From Romboutsia lituseburensis DSM 797 (GTDB lineage: Bacteria > Bacillota > Clostridia > Peptostreptococcales > Peptostreptococcaceae), in NCBI RefSeq assembly GCF_900103615.1, contig NZ_FNGW01000001.1:372001-436000 (forward strand): a DNA stretch of 64,000 nt, in the 5' to 3' direction. The translations under genes were made by a program, and so were the position numbers. The notes under the pieces were generated by a model. The model saw nothing but the letters and a program-made list of their open reading frames with translations. It searched no databases and was not told the DNA's origin. Below, in pieces: positions 53,319 through 62,377 of the stretch (the first letter of the stretch is position 1; every line of letters begins with the position of its first letter).

Positions 53319-54041
53319 TTATAAAACTTTATCTAAAAATTGCTTTGTTCTTACATTTTTAGGATTGTTAAATATAATTTGTGGGCTTCCTTCTTCTAAT
53401 ACATATCCTTCATCCATAAAAATAACTTTGTTAGCAACTTCCTTTGCAAATCCTATTTCATGAGTAACAACAGCCATTGTCATTCCTTCATTTGCAAGCT
53501 CTTTCATAACATCTAAAACTTCTTTTACCATTTCAGGATCTAGCGCTGATGTTGGTTCATCAAATAACATAACATCCGGTTTCATAGCTAATGCTCTAGC
53601 TATGGCAATTCTTTGTTTTTGCCCTCCTGATAGTTGAGCTGGATATGCATTTTGTTTTTCTAAAAGACCAACTCTATCTAGTAACACTAATGCATCATCT
53701 ATAGCTTTTTCTTTGTCTATGTTTTTTACTTTAATTGGTGCTAATATTATATTTTCTAAAATCGTCATATTTGGAAATAAGTTAAAGTTTTGAAAAACCA
53801 TTCCTATATTTTGTCTTACCTGATTTATATCACATTTTTTATCTAATATATTTTGATTATTAAAAATAATTTCTCCATCATTAGGCTCTTCCAAAAGATT
53901 TATACATCTTAATAATGTACTTTTTCCAGAGCCACTCGGGCCTAGTATAGCAACTATCTCACCTTTTTTTATATTTAAATCTATACCTTTTAAGACTTCA
54001 TTTTTACCATATTTCTTTTTTATATTATTGATTTTAATCAT
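53319..54041 (-). CDS. Polar amino-acid ABC transporter ATPase (GlnQ/ArtM type)
   Basis: This 240-residue ATPase has Walker [11 protein letters not shown]-loop [16 protein letters not shown], signature [15 protein letters not shown], Walker [17 protein letters not shown] and switch [11 protein letters not shown]. These are the exact landmarks of the polar amino-acid uptake group. It is the last of three genes (binding protein, permease, ATPase) under the T-box leader. The downstream dyad AAGCC.CCTT/AAGG.GGCTT (about 53270-53297) lacks a T-run. Confidence 0.93.
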   Translation of the reverse strand: MIKINNIKKKYGKNEVLKGIDLNIKKGEIVAILGPSGSGKSTLLRCINLLEEPNDGEIIFNNQNILDKKCDINQVRQNIGMVFQNFNLFPNMTILENIILAPIKVKNIDKEKAIDDALVLLDRVGLLEKQNAYPAQLSGGQKQRIAIARALAMKPDVMLFDEPTSALDPEMVKEVLDVMKELANEGMTMAVVTHEIGFAKEVANKVIFMDEGYVLEEGSPQIIFNNPKNVRTKQFLDKVL

Positions 54042-54050
54042 ATTATCCTC

Positions 54051-54773
54051 CTATAAAGCCTTACTAAGTCCAAACTTATTTTTAAACGAACGTTGACTTC
54101 TTTCATTCACGTTTTCTAATTTAAATTCAAATCTACCGACTAGTTTAGACAATGTAAATGTAAGTATAAAGTATATCATTGCAGCTACTAATAATGGTTC
54201 AAATGCCAAATAAGTATTACCCTTTACTATATCAGCACTATACATTAAATCTTGAATTCCTATAACAGATACTATAGATGATTCTTTTACTAATACTATA
54301 AATTCATTAGCTAAAGATGGTAATACATTTTTTAAAGCTTGTGGTATTATTACAAGTCTCATACTCATAGAGTAATCTAAACCTAATGAACGACTCGCTT
54401 CCATTTGCCCTTTATCTATAGCCTGTATTCCAGATCTAAGTATTTCTGCTATGTATGCACTAGAGTTTATAGATAATGCTATTATTGCAGATATATATTC
54501 AGATGGTATAGGTCCTATATCAGGAAATTTTAATCCTATAGTTGGGAATCCAAAATATATTATATATATTTGAACTAATAATGGTGTTCCTCTTAAAAAT
54601 TCAATATATGCTGTGGCTAAAAAACTTACTATTTTATTCTTAGATATTCTAGCAAGGCATATTATTGTCCCTGCTAAAAAACCTAAAACTAATGTACATA
54701 ATGATATTCCTATAGTTATCTTTGTTCCGTCTATAAAAAATTGTGAATACTTACTTAAAAATGTAAAATCCAT
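54051..54773 (-). CDS. Polar amino-acid ABC transporter permease (HisM/GlnP type)
   Basis: This 240-residue protein has about five helices. FLRGTPLLVQIYIIYFG is the conserved HEQRG-type segment, and GQMEASRSLGLDYSMSMRLVIIPQALKNVLPSLANEFIVLVKESSIVSVIG is the EAA loop that contacts the ATPase. One permease gene suggests a homodimer. It lies between the binding-protein and ATPase genes. Confidence 0.92.
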   Translation of the reverse strand: MDFTFLSKYSQFFIDGTKITIGISLCTLVLGFLAGTIICLARISKNKIVSFLATAYIEFLRGTPLLVQIYIIYFGFPTIGLKFPDIGPIPSEYISAIIALSINSSAYIAEILRSGIQAIDKGQMEASRSLGLDYSMSMRLVIIPQALKNVLPSLANEFIVLVKESSIVSVIGIQDLMYSADIVKGNTYLAFEPLLVAAMIYFILTFTLSKLVGRFEFKLENVNERSQRSFKNKFGLSKAL

Positions 54774-54793
54774 ACTATTATCCTCCTTAAATG

Positions 54794-55603
54794 TTATTGA
54801 GCTAATTCTGTAGCTTCTTTAACGAACTCATCTATTTTATTTTTTGATTTTAATTCATTTAGTGTTTTATTTACTGAATCTATTAAAGACATATCATCAC
54901 TTTTATTTATAGCTATAGCAGACCCCTCTTCTTTTTGTTCCCCTAAATCAATATTTGAATTTACAATTTCAGGGTATTGTTTTAAATAACCATCTACAGC
55001 TTCTTTACTTACTACAACTGCATCTACATTATTATTTTGAAGTTCTAATATTACATCTGATATTTTATTTAAAGATTTTATATCCGTTGCTTGAATAACA
55101 TCTTTTGCCATAGTTTCTTGTAAACTAGCTTTTTGAACACCTATTTTAGCACTTTTTAAATCATTTATATTTTTATATTTAGATTTATTCTTTTCTTTGA
55201 TTAAAATTGTATGTTCTCCATTGTAGTAAACATCTGTAAAGTTAACAGCTTTTTTTCTTTCCTCTGTTGGACTCATGCCCGCTACAACCATATCAACATT
55301 TCCAGCTTTTAACGCTCCTAATAGTCCATCAAATTTCATATCTTTAATTTCTAATTTAACACCTAATTCATCAGCAATTTCTTTTGCTATCATCATCTCA
55401 AATCCCACAATATTATCTTTTCCATTTATTTCTTTATGAAATTCATATGGTGGATAATCCGCACTAGTACCTATTGTTAAAACTCCTTTTTCTTTAATAC
55501 CTTCCAATTGATTATCACCCTTATTTGAAGATGAACATCCTACCATTCCTAAAGTTAAAACTCCTACAACCATTGTTATTATTGATTTTTTTAATTTTTT
55601 CAT
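54794..55603 (-). CDS. Amino-acid-binding lipoprotein of the ABC transporter
   Basis: This 269-residue protein has a lipoprotein signal (MKKLKKSIITMVVGVLTLGM then VGCSSS, lipidated at Cys23). The mature part is a class F binding protein: GVLTIGTSADYPPYEFH, IVGFEMMIAKEIADELGVKLEI, FDGLLGALKAGNVDMVVAGMSPTEERKKAVNFTDVYY and AKIGVQKASLQETMA. The acidic and Arg-poor pocket segment (DMVVAGMSPTEER) is shared by arginine, histidine and glutamine binders. ATG at 55603 has ATGGAGG eight bases before it. It is first in the operon and follows the tandem T-box region. Confidence 0.92.
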   Translation of the reverse strand: MKKLKKSIITMVVGVLTLGMVGCSSSNKGDNQLEGIKEKGVLTIGTSADYPPYEFHKEINGKDNIVGFEMMIAKEIADELGVKLEIKDMKFDGLLGALKAGNVDMVVAGMSPTEERKKAVNFTDVYYNGEHTILIKEKNKSKYKNINDLKSAKIGVQKASLQETMAKDVIQATDIKSLNKISDVILELQNNNVDAVVVSKEAVDGYLKQYPEIVNSNIDLGEQKEEGSAIAINKSDDMSLIDSVNKTLNELKSKNKIDEFVKEATELAQ

Positions 55604-55681
55604 ATTATACCTCCATTTGATAATTATTAGTAATTGATAATTCATATTTAATACTATTCCATGAAAAGCTAAGATTCCCGC

Positions 55682-55765
55682 AAAAAAAGTCCCTTAGCTA
55701 AATGCTAAGAGACGAAACTATCCGTGGTACCACTCTTATTGATAAGTAAAACAATATTAATGATA
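55682..55765 (-). promoter_or_regulatory. Second T-box antiterminator/terminator module
   Basis: The minus strand reads CTTATCAATAAGAGTGGTACCACGG, then TCGTCTCTTAGC, a loop, GCTAAGGGAC and TTTTTTT. This is the T-box sequence (AGAGTGGTACCACGG, the variant of AGGGTGGTACCGCGG) plus a terminator hairpin (55683-55713). No second Stem I fits in the 21 bases between this module and the first terminator. The 5' part repeats that of the first module almost base for base. Confidence 0.85.
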
Positions 55766-55786
55766 CTGAATATAATTTATTATATT

Positions 55787-56020
55787 AAAAAAGTCCCTTG
55801 GTTATAAAAACCAAGAGACGAATTATATCCGCGTTACCACTCTTATTGATAAGTAAACTTATCCACTCTATCCCTTAAGGCAGGCTCACCGGTTACCATA
55901 CTACTATTTCAAGCAACCTTCTCCAAAGCTCTCTTCACATTAAATTTCATTACTAGGCTCACACCAACCCTAGCTCGCTGAAACTCCATCTACTGCTACT
56001 CTCTTTTTCATAGAATTTAT
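55787..56020 (-). promoter_or_regulatory. T-box riboswitch, full leader with Stem I
   Basis: On the minus strand, Stem I begins near 56010. AGTAGATGGAGTTTCAGCGAG is the 5' strand with an AGTA loop, and CTAGG...CCTAG is the distal hairpin. GTGAAGAGAGC is the 3' specifier side. AGAGTGGTAACGCGG (antiterminator) and GTCTCTTGG...CCAAGGGAC with T6 (terminator, 55791-55822) follow. By spacing analogy with glyQS the specifier would be GAG or the adjoining AGA (Glu or Arg). AGA would suit an arginine-uptake operon, but this is not settled. Confidence 0.85.
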
Positions 56021-56040
56021 TTTATTAAGATTTATATATA

Positions 56041-56068
56041 ATTATATTTGATTTTCATTAATTGTCAA
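56041..56068 (-). promoter_or_regulatory. Sigma-A promoter of the T-box operon
   Basis: On the minus strand TTGACA (56063-56068), a 16-base spacer and TATAAT (56041-56046) form consensus hexamers. They lie about 20-30 bases before Stem I, as expected for a constitutive promoter with control in the leader. Confidence 0.85.
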
Positions 56069-56163
56069 TACATTTTTCGTATATATTTTAATTTTAATTA
56101 TATTATAACTATATATAAGTAACTTAAATATAGTTATACCAATGAATTCATACTAATAAAAAA

Positions 56164-56205
56164 GTCGATTCGCTCCTGTCTCCAACGAATTCATACATTT
56201 CTCAA
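56164..56205. repeat. Dispersed intergenic repeat, decayed copy
   Basis: AGTCGATTCGCTCCTGTCTC then CAACGAATTCATACATTTCTC aligns with the copy at 35715, with mutations in the core. It lies between the T-box promoter and the TetR gene. Confidence 0.5.
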
Positions 56206-56353
56206 AAACATCATTTTAATAATCAAATTAATTCATTATATAATCTTAAGCTTTATATCTCTGTTCTCAGATTTAAATAGATATGATATAATATTATGAA
56301 AAATTGAGTTTAAAATTTTAACAATTTTACATTCTACTAAAGGGGTGGATTTT

Positions 56354-56902
56354 ATGAAGCCAAACAACATGAAGGAAAACATCTTGTTAGCTGCTACTAA
56401 GTTAATGACTAAAAACGGAATAAAAAATACAAGCTTAGCAGATATTGCAAAAGCTGTTGATATAAGTAAAGGAACTCTTTATTATCACTATTCATCTAAG
56501 GATGACTTGATATCTGATATTGCAAATATGCACCTAGAGGATATAACCGATTCAGTTTTAAATTGCGTAAAAGGAATTGATGCTGATAGTTCTAAAGACC
56601 AAATGATTAGTATTATATTAGAAAAAATAGCTGCCATAGAAGGTAGAGGACGTATACATATGTATGTTCTTTGTGAGGCTATAACTGGAAACGATAAGTT
56701 AAAAGAACAGATTAAAGTTAAGTATATTGAGTGGAGAGAAACACTAAGATCTGAGATATTAAAAACTAGCACAGAAGATGCTGAAGCTCTATCATTTTTA
56801 CTCGTTGCAATAGTTGATGGATTAGTTGTACAAGGTCTTTTAAAAGCTGAAAAAATTCCATTTGAAAATGTAGCTAAATTTTTAGTTACTCGATTAACAT
56901 AA
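56354..56902 (+). CDS. TetR/AcrR-family transcriptional regulator
   Basis: This 182-residue protein has a helix-turn-helix in ENILLAATKLMTKNGIKNTSLADIAKAVDISKGTLYYHYSSKDDLISDI. The helical C-terminal domain has VLCEAITGNDKLKEQI and SFLLVAIVDGLVVQGLLKA. ATG at 56354 has AGGGGTGG five bases before it; the GTG at 56345 lies inside that site. Convergent with a FUSC-type gene, so its target is not obvious from position. It is one candidate for the palindrome before degV. Confidence 0.9.
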   Translation: MKPNNMKENILLAATKLMTKNGIKNTSLADIAKAVDISKGTLYYHYSSKDDLISDIANMHLEDITDSVLNCVKGIDADSSKDQMISIILEKIAAIEGRGRIHMYVLCEAITGNDKLKEQIKVKYIEWRETLRSEILKTSTEDAEALSFLLVAIVDGLVVQGLLKAEKIPFENVAKFLVTRLT

Positions 56903-56936
56903 AAATTCGCTTCATATCAAGAAGCGAATTTTTTTA
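56903..56936. terminator. Two-way terminator after the TetR gene
   Basis: AAATTCGCTTC and GAAGCGAATTT form an 11-bp stem with a 7-base loop, followed by TTTTTTT on the plus strand. It lies between convergent genes. Confidence 0.88.
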
Positions 56937-58685
56937 TTAAACATTATCCAATATATATTTTTCATGATAAAATCTAAGCAATAAAAACCTAGCATCACTC
57001 ATCATAATACTGTGTTTATATATTATTTTTTCTAACTCTTCATCTTTTGCACGACTATTGTTAGCTATTAATTTATTTTCTATCTGACTTTCTTCTAGTG
57101 TTAATTTTATAAGTTTATCTAAATTACCTTTTCCTTTCAAAACTTTATCTAATTCCTTTTGAATTTTTCTCTCATTATTTTTGTACTTTAATTTAAGTTC
57201 TTCTATTGAATCGGTTATATTATATGGTAAAAAATATTTATTAATTAATAGACCAAATCCAACTCCAATAGCTATAAACATTAATCTTCCTATAGATATT
57301 ATATTTATATAATGAACTAAAGAAACAGAACTTAAAGATATAGTAGTCATACACATGACCTTTTTATCGTACTCTTTAAAATAAAAATAATAAAAAAATG
57401 CAATAAACAATACTATCATCTTTGGAATTGTATCATGGATTAAACTAAATATACTAAAAAATAAAATAACACCTATAAAAGTTCCTTTTAATCTTTTCTT
57501 AGCTTTTATAACTGTATCTTCTTCATATGGTTGCATAATTACATATATAGTTATAACTATCCACCTTCCATAAGGTATATTTAAAAATTGAATTAAAAAC
57601 ATAGCTAAAGATATTGATAATGCTAACTTTAATGAATAAATCATTTTTAAAGAGTTTAAGTTGAAGTTTTCTTTCATACTTATTATAAGTTCAAATTTAT
57701 GTGCTACATTTACAGTCTTATAAATTTTATAAATATTTCTTTCTTTACATTCTTCTTTATTATTTATATTAATTTTTAATACCTTTAATAGATGTATACT
57801 ATCTGATATAAATATAGGTTTATCACTTATACTTTCATATTTTTTTATAAATTCATCAATATTTTTATTTATAGTCTCTATATATGAATAGTCTTCATTA
57901 TACAAACTAATATTATTTATTTGAACTTTTATATCTGATAAATATTCATCTTTAAATTTTTTATCTTTTTTATTTTTAGCAACATGACCAATTATTAAAT
58001 TTATTCTATCTAAATATACAGCTATATTAAACTGTTTCATTTCATATTTAGAATTTTGAAACTTGTTACTACTTTTTTCACTTATCAAAACTAATAAGTT
58101 TCTTATCTTCTTATTTATTTTTAAGTTTTCACTTATTTCAAATGTATTATTTGTTATATCATCTATTTGCTTATTTATATCAATTATAATTTCTTCTATT
58201 ATTTTTTTAGAATCATTTTCAAATCTGTGTTTATTAAAAATAAGTTGTGCTAGTATTATAGGAACTATGCTAAAGTTTAGTGCTACTAACCTAGCTGGCA
58301 ATTCTTTCAAACTTACAGGAATTGCCCACATAAATATATAAGACATTAAAAATATATAAGATGTAGGGCTTCTAAAATCGTTCATATATACATACGTAGT
58401 TAAAAATATAGTTAAAAAATTTATAAAAAACCCTATCCACATATTTATAGGAGATAAAAATGAAAATATACCCAGTATTATATTTAAAATTAAAAAAGTT
58501 ATACCTCTGTATACTAAATTTCCTGTTAAATCTCTCATAAGAAACGATACGGTTCCCATTCCCATTATCATCCCTACTAAAATATTTTTGTACCCAAATA
58601 ATTTGACATATATGATTTGCATACTAACTATAAATAAAGCTTTCATTAATGATTGTTTAGCCTTTTGTTTATCCATAAAATCCAT
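56937..58685 (-). CDS. FUSC/aromatic-acid-exporter family membrane protein
   Basis: This 582-residue protein has an N-terminal bundle of about six helices, a cytoplasmic helical domain of about 200 residues, and a second six-helix bundle. The second bundle contains GRWIVITIYVIMQPYEEDTVIKAKKRLKGTFIG, the hallmark of FUSC/YccS/ArAE proteins. Family members export aromatic acids or have unknown envelope roles. Its ATG overlaps the uvsE stop, so it is translated with uvsE. The partial gene at the window end (62378-64000) is a paralogue. Confidence 0.85.
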   Translation of the reverse strand: MDFMDKQKAKQSLMKALFIVSMQIIYVKLFGYKNILVGMIMGMGTVSFLMRDLTGNLVYRGITFLILNIILGIFSFLSPINMWIGFFINFLTIFLTTYVYMNDFRSPTSYIFLMSYIFMWAIPVSLKELPARLVALNFSIVPIILAQLIFNKHRFENDSKKIIEEIIIDINKQIDDITNNTFEISENLKINKKIRNLLVLISEKSSNKFQNSKYEMKQFNIAVYLDRINLIIGHVAKNKKDKKFKDEYLSDIKVQINNISLYNEDYSYIETINKNIDEFIKKYESISDKPIFISDSIHLLKVLKININNKEECKERNIYKIYKTVNVAHKFELIISMKENFNLNSLKMIYSLKLALSISLAMFLIQFLNIPYGRWIVITIYVIMQPYEEDTVIKAKKRLKGTFIGVILFFSIFSLIHDTIPKMIVLFIAFFYYFYFKEYDKKVMCMTTISLSSVSLVHYINIISIGRLMFIAIGVGFGLLINKYFLPYNITDSIEELKLKYKNNERKIQKELDKVLKGKGNLDKLIKLTLEESQIENKLIANNSRAKDEELEKIIYKHSIMMSDARFLLLRFYHEKYILDNV

Positions 58686-59641
58686 TATAGTTCTATAGTA
58701 CTTTCATCTATACATTTAAAATCTTTTCTTTTATTCTTTAAATCATTCATTAATTTGTTTAAAGCTATATCTTTTTGTTTTGCTTCTATCATAACGTCAA
58801 AGTCTTTGTCTATAGTTTTTTTAGCTAAATCTAGAAATTTTATAAATTTATCAGCATCTATATAATCAGAATGCTTTCTATCATTTTCAAATTCTCTTGG
58901 ACTTGAAAAATGTACTTTAGGGGGTAAATTTTCATTTTCCCATGTTTTAAATATATCTTTTAATAAACTTCCTAAATCTTCACCATTATTATTACAATCA
59001 TGATGATGTACATCAAGTACCATTGGCAAATTTAATTTTTTACATATATCAAGGACTTCTTTAGCTGTATAAGTTTTATCATCATTTTCAAGTATAAGTC
59101 TTGAACTTATTCTATAAGGAAACTTTTTTAAATTTGCTATAAACCTTTTTGTAGCTTCTTCTTTTCCTCCTTTAGCTCCTCCAATATGTATTACTAATTT
59201 GCCATTATCATAGTTTATATCTTCAAACAAATCCACCTGAGAATTTAATGTTCTTATTGTATTTTCAACTACACTATCTCTATCACTATTTATAACATTA
59301 AACTGATCTGGATGAGTATCTACTCTCATATTACTATCTTTTATAATTTTTCCTATATATTCAAAGTCACCTTTAAAATATTTTCTATAATCCCAAAGTA
59401 CTTCTGGATGAGTTGCTAATGGTATTAAATTTGATGTAATTCTATAAAAATGAATATTATTTTTTATATTATAATTTAAAATTTGCTCTAATGCTTCTAT
59501 ATTTGAATATGTTACATCTTTTAATTTCTTAAGTTTTTCTTCTTCTTTAAGCTTTGAGTACCTAGCAAATGTTAATGTGCTAGATGAAGTTACCTTTTCT
59601 AAATTTAATGCAATTGCTACATATCCTAGTCTTACTCTCAT
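58685..59641 (-). CDS. uvsE: UV DNA damage endonuclease UvsE
   Basis: This 318-residue TIM-barrel enzyme begins MRVRLGYVAIALNLEKVTSSSTLTF. RITSNLIPLATHPEV, MRVDTHPDQFNVINS, LVIHIGGAKGGKEEATKRF, RLILENDDKTYTAKEVL, MVLDVHHHDCNN and KVHFSSPREF hold the metal-binding His, Glu and Asp residues. The enzyme nicks 5' to UV photoproducts and starts alternative excision repair, common in spore formers. ATG at 59641 has AAGGAG eight bases before it. Confidence 0.95.
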   Translation of the reverse strand: MRVRLGYVAIALNLEKVTSSSTLTFARYSKLKEEEKLKKLKDVTYSNIEALEQILNYNIKNNIHFYRITSNLIPLATHPEVLWDYRKYFKGDFEYIGKIIKDSNMRVDTHPDQFNVINSDRDSVVENTIRTLNSQVDLFEDINYDNGKLVIHIGGAKGGKEEATKRFIANLKKFPYRISSRLILENDDKTYTAKEVLDICKKLNLPMVLDVHHHDCNNNGEDLGSLLKDIFKTWENENLPPKVHFSSPREFENDRKHSDYIDADKFIKFLDLAKKTIDKDFDVMIEAKQKDIALNKLMNDLKNKRKDFKCIDESTIEL

Positions 59642-59799
59642 AGTTGTCTCCTTAATATTTTCAATATACAATTAGTTTTTCAAGTCTTCTTGTTTACTAT
59701 TCTTTAATTATTATTTTTATATAATATTTCGTCCAAACTTCTCATATATATGAACATGCTTATTTTTAAGTTGAACTTTGATTTTTGGGAGATAAAATT

Positions 59800-61383
59800 A
59801 TGAAAAATACTTTAAAAAGAAGAAAATTGATAATAAACGCATTAATTTTAACTTTCACAACAGTTACATTAGGTTTTGTAAATACATCATTTAGAGTCTA
59901 TTTATCAAATAAAATTGGTGCAGAAGGTATGGGTCTATATCAGCTTATTATGAGTATTCATATAATGACATCTACTCTAGCTATTTCAGGTATCAGAGTC
60001 ACTACAACTAGATTAATTGCAGAAGAACTTGGTCGAGGAAATATGAACAATATTAAAAACATAATGAAAAAAGCTTTTATTTATAGTTTATTTTTCTCTA
60101 CTTTAACATCACTATTATTATATAATGGTGCAGAATATATAGCTCTATCTTGGATTCAAGATCCTAGGGCTATCAGACCATTAAAAATATTATCTTGCAG
60201 CTTACCTTTTGTAGGTATGGGGGCATGTTTTCATGGGTATTTCTATGGAATGAGAAAGGTTATAAAAAGTATATCTACTGATATAATTGAAGTATCTACA
60301 TTAATGATAATTATAGCTTCATTCTTAGGTATCTATCTACCAAAAGGCCTAGATTATACTTGTGCATTAATATCAGTTGGTATTACTTTAGCTCTTAGCG
60401 CATCGGCAGTAGTTTGTTACATATTATATATATTTGATAAAAGACATTTAAAAAAATATGGATATAATAGAAATGCTGATTGCTCTTTATGGGGTATTTC
60501 TAAGATAGCATTTCCTATAGCTTGCAGTGCTTATATTCAAACAGGATTAAAGACTGTAGAAGATATACTTATTCCAGATGCTTTAAGAAAATTCGGTTCT
60601 TCTACATCAATGTCGTTATCAATATTTGGTATGATTAAAGGTATGGTTTTACCTATACTTTATTTTCCATCAATATTTTTAGCTTCATTTTCAACTTTAA
60701 TTATCCCTGAAATTTCAGAAGCTAAAGCACTTAATCAAACTAAAAGAGTAAATAATATTATTGCAAAAGTATTTAAATTTACATTACTAATTGCAATATT
60801 TGCATCAGGATTGTTTATGATCTTTTCAACTGAATTAGGACTTCATATATACAATGATCTTGAGGTTGGTTTTATGATGAGAATACTAGCACCACTTATT
60901 CCTTTTATGTATTTAGATAGAGTTGTAGATGGTAGCTTAAATGCACTAGACCAGCAAATGAGTACTTTAAGATATAATCTAATCGACATGGCAGTAAGAA
61001 TTTTTTTAATATGTTTTTTAATACCCAAAAAAGGTATTGTTGGATTTATTATAGTTTTATTTACAGGAACTTTATTAAATTCAATGCTTAGTATAAATAG
61101 ACTTTTAAAAGTTACTAAACTTGATTTTTTATTAGGAGATTGGGTTTTAAAACCTGCACTTTGTGTAACTATATCTAGCTATGCTATTAAATTGACTTTT
61201 GATATGTTTAATATAACTAACATGATAGTTTTTCAAATAATTTTAGTTGTCGTATTTTACTTAAGTTTATTATTTATTATAGGCTGTATAAAAAAGAAAG
61301 ATATTATGTGGTTTTTAGATGCATTTAAAAATGACGTTAAATCTGAGAAAATTACAGACTTGGGAATTACAAAAAGATTTTAA
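59800..61383 (+). CDS. spoVB: SpoVB-like MOP-family flippase
   Basis: This 527-residue protein has about 14 helices. It starts MKNTLKRRKLIINALILTFTTVTLGFVNTSFRVYLSNKIGAEGMGLYQLIMSIHIM, the usual SpoVB/polysaccharide-transport N-terminus. SCSLPFVGMGACFHGYFYGMRK and AFPIACSAYIQTGLKTVEDILIPDALRKFG are further landmarks. SpoVB supports spore cortex synthesis; clostridia carry several paralogues, so the symbol is tentative. ATG at 59800 has GGGAG eight bases upstream. Divergent from uvsE. Confidence 0.82.
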   Translation: MKNTLKRRKLIINALILTFTTVTLGFVNTSFRVYLSNKIGAEGMGLYQLIMSIHIMTSTLAISGIRVTTTRLIAEELGRGNMNNIKNIMKKAFIYSLFFSTLTSLLLYNGAEYIALSWIQDPRAIRPLKILSCSLPFVGMGACFHGYFYGMRKVIKSISTDIIEVSTLMIIIASFLGIYLPKGLDYTCALISVGITLALSASAVVCYILYIFDKRHLKKYGYNRNADCSLWGISKIAFPIACSAYIQTGLKTVEDILIPDALRKFGSSTSMSLSIFGMIKGMVLPILYFPSIFLASFSTLIIPEISEAKALNQTKRVNNIIAKVFKFTLLIAIFASGLFMIFSTELGLHIYNDLEVGFMMRILAPLIPFMYLDRVVDGSLNALDQQMSTLRYNLIDMAVRIFLICFLIPKKGIVGFIIVLFTGTLLNSMLSINRLLKVTKLDFLLGDWVLKPALCVTISSYAIKLTFDMFNITNMIVFQIILVVVFYLSLLFIIGCIKKKDIMWFLDAFKNDVKSEKITDLGITKRF

Positions 61384-61395
61384 AAATACATACAA

Positions 61396-61430
61396 AAAGA
61401 GCTTTAGATTCTTATCTAAAGCTCTTTTAT
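61396..61430. terminator. Two-way terminator after the SpoVB-like gene
   Basis: AAAGAGCTTTAGA and TCTAAAGCTCTTTT form a 13-bp stem with a 6-base loop, between convergent genes. Confidence 0.88.
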
Positions 61431-61436
61431 ATTAAT

Positions 61437-62288
61437 TTATTGTAAACTATCTAAAAATTTAACTATGTTTTTGTAAGTTCTTTCCATTTGTTTATCACTA
61501 CTTATTAAAGCTTCATGGTCACCTTTTTGTAGACCATAATCTCCAAATTGAGAATGGTTAGCTCCTTCTATTTCAACGTATTGAGTATCCTTAGGTAATT
61601 TTTCTTTAGCTTTTATAAGTTCTTTAAAATTAACTACTCCATCTTTACTTCCCCAAACAGATAAAACATATTTATTCATTTGCTTTAAATGATCATTCAT
61701 AGGATATGATGCTAAAAGTATCACACCATCAACTGCATTATTTTTGCTTGCAAAGTTAGATGCTGCAACCCCTCCTAAAGAATGGCCTCCAACTGCCCAG
61801 TTAGTAATTTCAGGATAGTCCTTCATAACTTTTTCAGCCTTATTTTGCCCAAGTAATGCTATGTTAAAAGGTACATCTAATATAGCTACTTCATATCCTT
61901 GCTCTGCTATAGCCCTACAAATAGGAGCATAACTTTCAGGTTCTACCTTTGCACCTGGATAAAATATAAACCCTTTTGTTGCTTTTTTATTTTTTGGTGT
62001 AAAGGATATATAGTTATCTACTTTAACTTCTACTTTTTGTGTACTTGTCATAGCCAGTTTAGCTGTCTCATCTGGTGAGTATGTCTTGTTTGCCCATATA
62101 AAAAACCCTATTAATAAAACGATAATACCTATCCCAAATATTTTAACGATTTTTTTTATATTAATTTTCTTATCTTCTGTTTTTATAGTTTCTTCTACTT
62201 CATCTTCAAATAAAGGTCTTTGAAGTTCCATAGTTATACTAAACGTATCATCCACCCTTTTATCTCTTGCCTCTATCTCTTCACTCAT
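61437..62288 (-). CDS. Membrane-anchored alpha/beta hydrolase
   Basis: This 283-residue protein has a cytoplasmic acidic N-terminus of about 40 residues and one helix (IFGIGIIVLLIGFFIWA). The outer hydrolase domain holds nucleophile Ser170 in GGHSLGG, Asp216 in WGSKDGVVNF and His245 in GANHSQFG. KGFIFYPGAKVEPESYAPICRAIAEQGYEVAILDVPFN is the dienelactone-hydrolase-like opening. The triad is complete, so it should be an active esterase or related enzyme outside the cell membrane. GGAGG precedes the ATG. Confidence 0.87.
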   Translation of the reverse strand: MSEEIEARDKRVDDTFSITMELQRPLFEDEVEETIKTEDKKINIKKIVKIFGIGIIVLLIGFFIWANKTYSPDETAKLAMTSTQKVEVKVDNYISFTPKNKKATKGFIFYPGAKVEPESYAPICRAIAEQGYEVAILDVPFNIALLGQNKAEKVMKDYPEITNWAVGGHSLGGVAASNFASKNNAVDGVILLASYPMNDHLKQMNKYVLSVWGSKDGVVNFKELIKAKEKLPKDTQYVEIEGANHSQFGDYGLQKGDHEALISSDKQMERTYKNIVKFLDSLQ

Positions 62289-62377
62289 ATTCTACCTCCA
62301 CGACATTTAAATACTATTATAGTTTATCATATCTGAGGTAAATTTTCACTAAAGTAAATATTTCAAATTCTTAACTT

